Of a stretch of DNA of 64,000 nucleotides, positions 57,437-64,000 are shown piece after piece. Origin of the DNA: Alisma plantago-aquatica (taxonomy: Eukaryota > Streptophyta > Magnoliopsida > Alismatales > Alismataceae); contig OY856409.1 in the NCBI GenBank assembly GCA_963693085.1, forward strand, positions 1,338,978,915-1,339,042,914, read 5' to 3'. The stretch's first letter is position 1. Each line of letters starts with the position of its first letter. The notes beneath the pieces are model-generated. The model was not told the DNA's origin. It did not search any database and saw only the letters and a list, made by a program, of their open reading frames with translations. A program made the translations under genes and the position numbers.

Positions 57437-58420
57437 TCAATCATTCATTATGTTAAACAAACAAGCTTCAAGAGGTAATTGTGGGTATGAGGCAAGCATG
57501 GATACTGCTATAGCTTCATCCTCAGTAGACGGCGAGACTTCCTCTTCCTCATCATTGGGATAACCCACAACTTTAACAAGAGAAACCACTTTTGTTTGTT
57601 CCATGATGTCCACAATAATTGTTCCCTTATCTGCCTTCGTCATGACGTGAGCCATATCAAGAAACGACTTCCCTAAGCAAAGAGAGATGTTATGATCAAA
57701 GTGCTTCACTTTGTGACATTGCTCATTTATGTGTGACTACTTTGAATTTGGCGACATGACTATCTCGAATCTATCATCAGCTATACCCATTGTCAACTGA
57801 CCTCTACCCATCTCCAATATCATATCGGCAGTGTCTTGGAAAGGTCTTCCTAAGAGCAGCTCATTCCCTTTCTCAGCTTGCATCTCCATGACAACAAAAT
57901 CAGCTAGAAACACGAACCTGTCAACTTTGACTAAGACATCCTTGCAAATACCATACGGCCGTACCACAGAATTGTCCGCAAGTTGAATTGTCATGTTGCT
58001 TTGTCGAGATTCTTTAAGACCAAGATTTTTGAATGTAGAGAGGGGCACCAAGTTGATACTTGCCCCAGAATCACACAGTGCTTCACCAAATTTCACCTTC
58101 CCAATATAGCATGAAATATTGAAACAACTCAGATCTTGTCGCTTTGGTGACAACTTTCCCAGAATAAAGGCGCTGACCTGTTCCTTAAGTACTACCACCT
58201 CAGTGTCTGGAATCTTCCTCTTCTTGGTAATTATATCCTTCAAGAACTTACCATAGGAGGGTATCTGCTCTATAGCCTCTAGCAAGGGAATATTGACCAA
58301 AAGTTTCCTAAAGCTATCCAGAAACTTTTTGAACTGTGCATCAACTTTCTTTGCCTTCAGACTATATGGATAAGGAACCTGGACAGTCTGTGCCCTCTGA
58401 TGTGGTGGTACATAAGGCAT
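57437..58420 (-). pseudogene. Gypsy G protease region
   Basis: This is in frame with gag. 58420-57737 has an Athila-type linker (FLDSFRKLLVNIPLLEAIEQ, PSYGKFLKDI) and the aspartic protease site CDSGASINLVPLS, followed by the second conserved block ELLLGRPFQDT. A TAG at 57737-57739 separates it from 57709-57437, which leads toward RT. These stops prevent a Gag-Pol product. Confidence 0.85.
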
Positions 58421-58732
58421 CCTCTTCTCAGCCTCTTTCTCTACAATGGGCTCTTCTATGGCCTTCTCTGCATCATCCTCTACTGTCTCTGTAACTAAGA
58501 CATCCTATGCGGCCTGACCTATGTATTCTTGCTATGGTGTGCTCAGTTCATCAGCCTTGGATTTTAAAAGTTTCTTTCCACTCCTCAATAGAATGACCTT
58601 AGCTTGATGGTTCTTTCCAGGAACATTAGTATTCCCCAAAAAACCTTGCATTGTGGGCTTCTTTAGACTCACAATCTCCATTGCCATCTGTGCTAAAGAT
58701 ATCTCAAGTGTCCTCATTTGTGCCCCGTGGTT
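58421..58732 (-). pseudogene. Gypsy G gag-protease linker with stops
   Basis: This is the continuation of the gag frame after TAA 58733-58735: LEISLAQMAMEIVSLKKP and ILLRSGKKL, the typical Athila segment after Gag. It is interrupted by TAG near 58532 and 58511. Confidence 0.7.
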
Positions 58733-59884
58733 TTATAGCGTCTGTCCAAACTGATTCATAAATTCCCCTTGAGTTTGCAGCTGCTTGCTGAAAGTGCTCA
58801 TGAGTTCTTGGTTTTGTTTCACAATTTTATTGAGCACCTCATTACTCTTCTCCTCTACAGTAGGTTGTGGTTTGGCATCCGGATCCTGTAGAAAGTTATT
58901 GGGATCCTTCCATGAGAACTTCTTATCCTTCCTCCAAGAGTAATCATTATTCCTGTAACCTTGTTGTTGGTGCATAAATTTGACTTGTGCCTCATCATCA
59001 GATCCTTCATCTTCTTTTGCTAGTAATCTCTTTGCTATTAGGTCCATCTTCTCATTTAGCTCTTTAATTGCCTTTGATTCCCCTACAACTCTATTTTGTT
59101 CCGGTGCATCTCTATTACCCCACGACTGCTTCTTTGCCACATTCTTCAAGATCTCCCAACACCTTATACCTGTGCTGTTCAAGAAGAAACTTGAGCCCGC
59201 TGAGTCTAAGTTGCTTCTGTCATGCTCATTGAGAGCAAAGTAGAAAATTTTAACTTGCTTGTCCTTGTCCAGCCCATGATGTGGGCACTTCCTTAGCATG
59301 ATCTGAAAGTGCTCCCATGTCTCTGAATAAGTCTCATCAGCCGTTTGACAGAAGTTATGGATCTTTCTCACGAGATCATTCGTATTCTCGGGCGGGAAGA
59401 ATCTCTTAAAGAAGACCTCTACCATCTGGTCCCAAGTCTCGACGTTCTCGTCATCGAGATTGTGCAGCCATTCACGTGCATTTCCCGCAAGAGAACTGGG
59501 AAAAAGCTTTAAGTAAAGTGCTTCTTGCGGGAACCTGTCAATCTTTATCATATCACAATTTTCCACAAATGTGCTGATGTGGGCCACTGGATCTTCATTG
59601 TTCATCCCATGAAATGCATTAGACGTGACCAAGTTTATTAGTTCCAGATCAATCTTGTATGTAGGAATGTTGATCACATGCTTTTTGATCGGCCCCTTAG
59701 CTGCGAATGAGGAAGCAGCCTTGATCTTCTCCCATATTGTCTGTTCCTCAGCCATTACTTCAGGTTCAGAATCTATGTTTAAGTCTTTGAATTGATTGTG
59801 GATATGCTCCTCCTCGTCACTCGATCCCGAAGGTGGAATCTCAGGTGTCGACTGTGTGTAGTCAGTACTACATGTCTTCACCAT
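58733..59884 (-). CDS. Gypsy G gag
   Basis: This 383-codon frame starts at ATG 59882-59884. It includes NAFHGMNNEDPVAHISTF, ALYLKLFPSSLAGNAREWL and FFKRFFPP, the Retrotrans_gag capsid core at about residues 90-170. The C-terminal part is charged and Gln-rich, with no CCHC zinc knuckle visible, as is common in Athila Gag. The reading frame continues into the protease after a TAA. This is the best-preserved part of the element. Confidence 0.9.
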   Translation of the reverse strand: MVKTCSTDYTQSTPEIPPSGSSDEEEHIHNQFKDLNIDSEPEVMAEEQTIWEKIKAASSFAAKGPIKKHVINIPTYKIDLELINLVTSNAFHGMNNEDPVAHISTFVENCDMIKIDRFPQEALYLKLFPSSLAGNAREWLHNLDDENVETWDQMVEVFFKRFFPPENTNDLVRKIHNFCQTADETYSETWEHFQIMLRKCPHHGLDKDKQVKIFYFALNEHDRSNLDSAGSSFFLNSTGIRCWEILKNVAKKQSWGNRDAPEQNRVVGESKAIKELNEKMDLIAKRLLAKEDEGSDDEAQVKFMHQQQGYRNNDYSWRKDKKFSWKDPNNFLQDPDAKPQPTVEEKSNEVLNKIVKQNQELMSTFSKQLQTQGEFMNQFGQTL

Positions 59885-60036
59885 GCACTAGTACCTAAAA
59901 TGTAAAATATTGATTAAGTACAGTGCTAGACGAATAAATAATTTGAAAGATAGACAATTTACTCTCAATTATTAAAATTATTAAAAGTGGCCTAGAGTGG
60001 CCGCTTGTAGCACTCGTAGTGCTGAACATTTCCGTT

Positions 60037-60054
60037 TCCCCAGCAACGACGCCA
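60037..60054 (-). promoter_or_regulatory. Primer-binding site of G
   Basis: The minus strand reads TGGCGTCGTTGCTGGGG a few bases inside the 5' LTR. It is a variant of the TGGCGCCGTTGCCGGGG site typical of Athila-type elements. Confidence 0.9.
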
Positions 60055-60060
60055 AAAACT

Positions 60061-61567
60061 TGACACGACTTTACCGTGCATATAACGCAAGTGTACGCAT
60101 CAATGTAATATAGGCCCTGTGAGGCCCAAGTCGAATATAGGGAAACATAATTATCAGTAGACTACTGCTAACTATTCACGATCAGCTAAACCGATTATAA
60201 AAGTTTGGAAGTTGGTTTGAAAAAGAACAATAAAAATAAAAGAAAACAAAACAAATGATTAAATGGTTGGTTTAATCAATTCAAAAGAAATCTCTAGGAT
60301 TGCAGTTTCACTGCAGGTTCTCGTTGTACTAATTATTTCACAATTATCACAACTCGTCTCCCTTTCCGAATAGTAGCCTGTAGCCAGAATTGCTCACTTC
60401 CGCGATAAAATTCACTACCTTAATCTAGGTCGGTTCCACATCAGTAGTAACCTATGCCCTAGACTAGGTGCATGAAAAACATGTCTCTGGGTTCCCACCA
60501 TTAACCGTACATCACCTTTTCCAAATGATTTATTAGTTAATGTGATTACCGCCTCTTTTCAACCATTAATTCTTCATCAAAAGCAATTAAAGGTATTATA
60601 TTACCATTGTGGTGATCAAGCACAATGATAGCGATCGAGAAAATGATATCATACTGTGGATTTGAGGGACAAATTATGATAAACTATGTAAGAATAGTCA
60701 TACAACAATTTCCGAGGTTACTCTCGGTCCTAGAGACAAAGGGGATCAGCCCCGCATGTTCATCTCAATGCAAAACACCATGAGAGAATGAGAAAACATG
60801 GAGAAAATGTGGATGGAGATGGTGTAACCCCTGAACGGAGAAGAACCGGGTGATCCTCGGTGCAAGATGAGTGTTCCACAGCCTTCCGGCAGTGAAAAAC
60901 TTTGTCTATGTCTCTGGAATCTCACGGGGTGTATCTCTCGACTCCGTTCTTCACTCTCTCCTCCTTTGGGACTTGTGCAATGGAATAGAACGTGTCTCTC
61001 GGCTTTGGGCCGTCTTTTCCTAGGTATAAGTACCACTTACGGCCGCCAAAAGAATGTAGTCGTCCGATTGAAGTCGTGCTGGACAAAACTCTGATCCGAC
61101 GGGGTGTCAATGGTATCGAAACCTTAGGGTACCGATGCTTTCTTCAATTTCTGGAAGCCGCCTGATGGCATCTCGATACCATTGACCACTCTCGTTGATG
61201 GTATCAACAGAAAAATATTTGGCTTGCTGTTGAACTTTTGAGACCATCGACAAAGTGTCGATGGTATCGAACTATCTGCTTCCTCTCCGACTCTGCTACT
61301 GTTGCTCTATCGATGCTATCGACAAACCATCGATGGTATCGACAGGTCCAGAATTGTGAATTGCCTGAAAATGAGAGAAAAACACAAATCAAATCCTAGA
61401 AATATGATAATCTATACAAAACAATGTAAAACAAGATGAATTTGATGCAGACAAGGATAATAGGCTAAAGGAATTGAATCATGCAATATTAACCACAAAT
61501 ATGACCAATAAGCGCATAAAATGAGTGTAAAACTAGCCTATAAAAGTGACTCAAAACCCCTACATCA
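60061..61567 (-). repeat. 5' LTR of element G
   Basis: This LTR is 1,507 bp with the same TGACAC...CATCA ends as its partner and many substitutions. It lost about 18 bp around the first inverted-repeat module (near 61095). Confidence 0.92.
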
Positions 61568-62464
61568 CACAATACCTACAGAATTCCATAACAATAATAT
61601 GAATGTTTGTATATGACGTACTGTACCTCAAAACACAATTACCGTACCCCAAAACATAGGTATTGTACCTTGAAATAAGAATATTATATTTCTCTCATAT
61701 TATTATTACTCCAAAATATATCAACATGGATCTAGTTAGAAAATATTTTTATAAGGAATCTAATGCTTTTTATTTTGTTAAAAAATTCATTCAGAATTGA
61801 AAGTTATGAAGAAAATAGTTTTCTCTCTCCTCTTTTAATTCCCCGTTTCACTTTAAATTAGACACTTTAGCCACATCAGCAACGCCCCCCTCCCAACCAC
61901 CGGGTGGGCGCCCGGGTGGGGGAGCGGGTGTGGGTAGCATGGCTCAAAACTGAGCCACGCTCTCCAATTCGGATCGGGCTGGAGTCGGCCCCCTTTTTTT
62001 CTTTCTTCTTTTACATAAAAGTCCAAATTAAAGAAATAATTATTATATCCACATACTAATTTCATTTGAGTCCAAACTTTAGAATTAAGATTGTCTTTTC
62101 ATTATCTTTATTTGGGTATGAGATTAGGTCAAAACTAAATAGATATGCACTCTAAATATACCTTTTAAGTAAAAACTAGATAAATACTAAATTAATTACC
62201 TAGGTCTCTAGATAATTCAAAATCATTCAAAATTTTACTGATAATCTTACATTTTAAACCATTATATTCATCTACACTTGACCACAATCATACAAAATTT
62301 AAACCATTATGTGTGTATTGGTTGACCAAGTGACTTGTATTACAAATTTTGTAAACTTAATTACATACCTAGCCATGGTTAGGTCCATTAGGTCCCTTGG
62401 CATACACATACTAGAAAACTCCACATCAAAGTCTTACATTAGCTATGAAATTAAGGATGTTACA
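61568..62464. other. Right-hand piece of LTR H, no gene
   Basis: AT-rich sequence ends GATGTTACA at 62464, followed by CCTAA. A GC-rich patch at 61885-61995 contains the self-complementary CCGGGTGGGCGCCCGG. No supported ORF. Confidence 0.5.
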
Positions 62465-64000
62465 CCTAACCTTGCTTAAATGGTTAAACATGCTTAATTA
62501 CCATAATTGAATTATTATAACCCTAATATAACCTTGTGATATGTTTTGGTATCATGTGACAAGCTTAAGTTTCAAAATCGGTCCAATTGGACATTATTTG
62601 TGCAAGCTATGCAATTTTATGCACATTTTGGACTTTTAAGCAATTTACCTAATTTATAGGGTTTTCTTGCAATTTATCACTTTCATGATGTTTTTTGGAT
62701 GTTGTCTTATCATTCTTGATCTTGTTGAGCCATGGGGTGCCTAGTTGAACCTTGGTTTGGAGGTGTGATCCTCAAGGGTATATTAGAGTTTACCCCTTTA
62801 TGGATGAGTTACCTTTAGGAGCTCTCAAGCAAATGGTTTATTTGCTTTGCTTCCAAAATAAAGAAATGAGGGATAGGCATGTCTCCATGGATGGTGGGTC
62901 AGCTTCTTGTGTAGCAGCTTGTATATCCTTAATAGTTTAAGGCCATTGACACATGGGGAAGCTATTTGTACACCTCATGCTTGCTTCCATCCTTATCCAT
63001 GGGCTATATTTACCTCTTACTTACCCAAGTCCAGAACTTTGCTTTCTTTCTCTTTCCTCTAACTTGGAGCAACGAATCCACTCTATTTTTCTATAGAACC
63101 AAGTGCTCTACGGTACAAGATAACCTCTTTTTGGAAAAGAAGGTCTCCTAGAGCTCCATCTAGCCCTACCTAGGGTTTCCAAGGTCATCTTCTAGGGATT
63201 TCGACCAAGGCAAGTTGTTTTATTCCTTCCTTCTCCATTTTTCTTGCTCTTATCCTTCCTTAGACCTTCCTCCAGGTTAGTACTTTACTGTTCCAGGGTA
63301 GAAGTTTCTCTAAAGCTCTAAAACCCAACCTTTCTTGCTCCTTATGCTTAGGGTTTGCTTCTTTGATGGAGAAAGGTGTTAGATGGACAAGTTCAAAGCT
63401 TATGCTTGGATTTTCTACCCTACATGTTCGAGTTTTCTTCTATTTGGAATTTTATCTTCTCATTAGAGGCAAGTTTTATAACTTTCTCCACATTTATTGC
63501 TTACCATAAGCTTGCTAGTTCATGTTCTTGTTTTAAAATGATGATCCATGCACTGAAAAGCTATGTTTGACTTGGATTTTGATTTTTATGATGTACCCTA
63601 TTCTGATTTCAATTCTAGATGAACTTGTAATCATGTGTATGTTCCTCCTGAGATATAATATGACTTGGATCAGGTTGTTTTGAGAACCGGTGGTGCTAAG
63701 CATCCATCAACTAATGGTCAATTTTAGGGTTTAAAGTTGATTTCTTCTATAAACACATGACCCAATGGTGGTACCATTGCAACAACTGATGGTGTTGTCT
63801 TCATGACAACTAATGATGGTGACCAAGGGTGTCAACTGACGTTCACCCCTTAGGTCATGTTTTGGCCTAATTAGAATCGCAATGATCAACAACTAAGTAC
63901 CCTAATGATGCTATCAATCAATGGTGACATTAGCTTGATATCGGATGATGATTAATAAATATAGTGCTGATCTAACAACCTAGGTGACTTAATGGTTACT
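62465..64000. other. Right flank, no gene recognised
   Basis: This is AT-rich sequence with only short frames and no motif. By the nesting model it should be the 5' side of copia A or whatever A was inserted in. The GGGTTTCC and CTTCCTTCTCC-rich stretch at 63160-63270 resembles an LTR leader, but I could not find LTR ends or a primer site. Confidence 0.4.

Larger units (their letters stand above)
48730..61567 (-). mobile_element. Athila-type Ty3-gypsy retrotransposon G (complete outline, decayed)
   Basis: The element is 12,838 bp. The LTRs are 48730-50254 (1,525 bp) and 60061-61567 (1,507 bp), both TGACAC...CATCA. Flanks are CACAG (48725-48729) and CACAA (61568-61572), a duplication with one change. 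Minus orientation follows from the primer site beside the right LTR. Gag, protease, RT, RNase H, integrase and an Athila-style ORF after integrase appear in order. Gag to the start of RT share one frame from 59884 down to 56927. LTR divergence is high, with about 20 differences in the first 170 bp by eye, so this is an old insertion. Confidence 0.92.
28781..62469 (-). mobile_element. Solo LTR H (Tekay/Del-like gypsy), interrupted by E, F and G
   Basis: It starts TGTAACACCC at 28786 and ends GATGTTACA at 62464, flanked by CCTAA at 28781-28785 and 62465-62469. After removing the later insertions its body is 28786-31857, 41034-41075, probably 48588-48729, and 61573-62464, about 4.1 kb, comparable to LTR B. 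The left start and opening sequence resemble those of F. Minus orientation is inferred from that resemblance. The identity of 48588-48729 as H is uncertain, because the right end of F is undefined. Confidence 0.65.

Noticed and set aside
62459..62480. Start of a separate plus-strand LTR (TGTTACACCT)
   Set aside because: Possible, but the match of CCTAA on both sides of H makes the end-of-H reading better supported; kept as an alternative.

Overview
This is a stretch of repeat-rich plant nuclear DNA, almost certainly from a flowering plant with a large, retrotransposon-filled genome. The evidence is a BARE/Angela-type and a SIRE-type Ty1-copia element, an Athila-type and Tekay/Del-like Ty3-gypsy LTRs, tRNA-iMet primer-binding sites, an L1-like LINE and MITE-sized repeats in TA microsatellites. 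The species cannot be named from the sequence. I see no convincing host gene, no RNA gene and no CRISPR array.

Layout. 1-1545: decayed 3' end of an L1-like LINE (+). 1546-3424: no recognisable gene. 3425-5735: TA/GA/CA microsatellites carrying three ~394-bp copies of one inverted-repeat element (X) and two copies of another (Y). 5736-6995: unassigned. From 6996 to 28785 lies a decayed copia element A (-). It is split inside its RNase H region by a solo LTR B (7165-24930, duplication TCACA). B is itself interrupted by a complete 11.2-kb SIRE-type copia C (7862-19095, duplication GAACA) and by a solo LTR D of a related element (20424-22028, duplication TGAAG). From 28786 to 62464 another solo gypsy-type LTR, H (duplication CCTAA), is split by a complete Angela-type copia E (31858-41028, duplication AGGCT), by a non-autonomous LTR array F (41076-48587) and by an Athila-type gypsy G (48730-61567, duplication CACAG/CACAA). 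62465-64000 is right flank without a recognisable gene.

The coding parts are element proteins only. C has gag, protease, integrase, reverse transcriptase/RNase H and a separate env-position ORF. G has gag, protease, RT, integrase and an Athila env-position ORF. E keeps one long pol frame broken by stops. All are mutated. E and G integrases each appear to lack a catalytic Asp.

The most interesting signal is not a gene. The LTRs of C, D, E and G each carry an array of short, family-specific inverted repeats with GATCG/TCGA cores. In C, D and E the array lies in U3 just upstream of a recognisable TATA box. The same family-specific modules recur inside C and G, in the spacer between pol and the env-position ORF. 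In G the internal array is followed by a TATA-like box about 220 bp before that ORF's ATG. I infer palindromic promoter modules reused as a second, internal promoter for the env-position ORF in two unrelated retrotransposon lineages.
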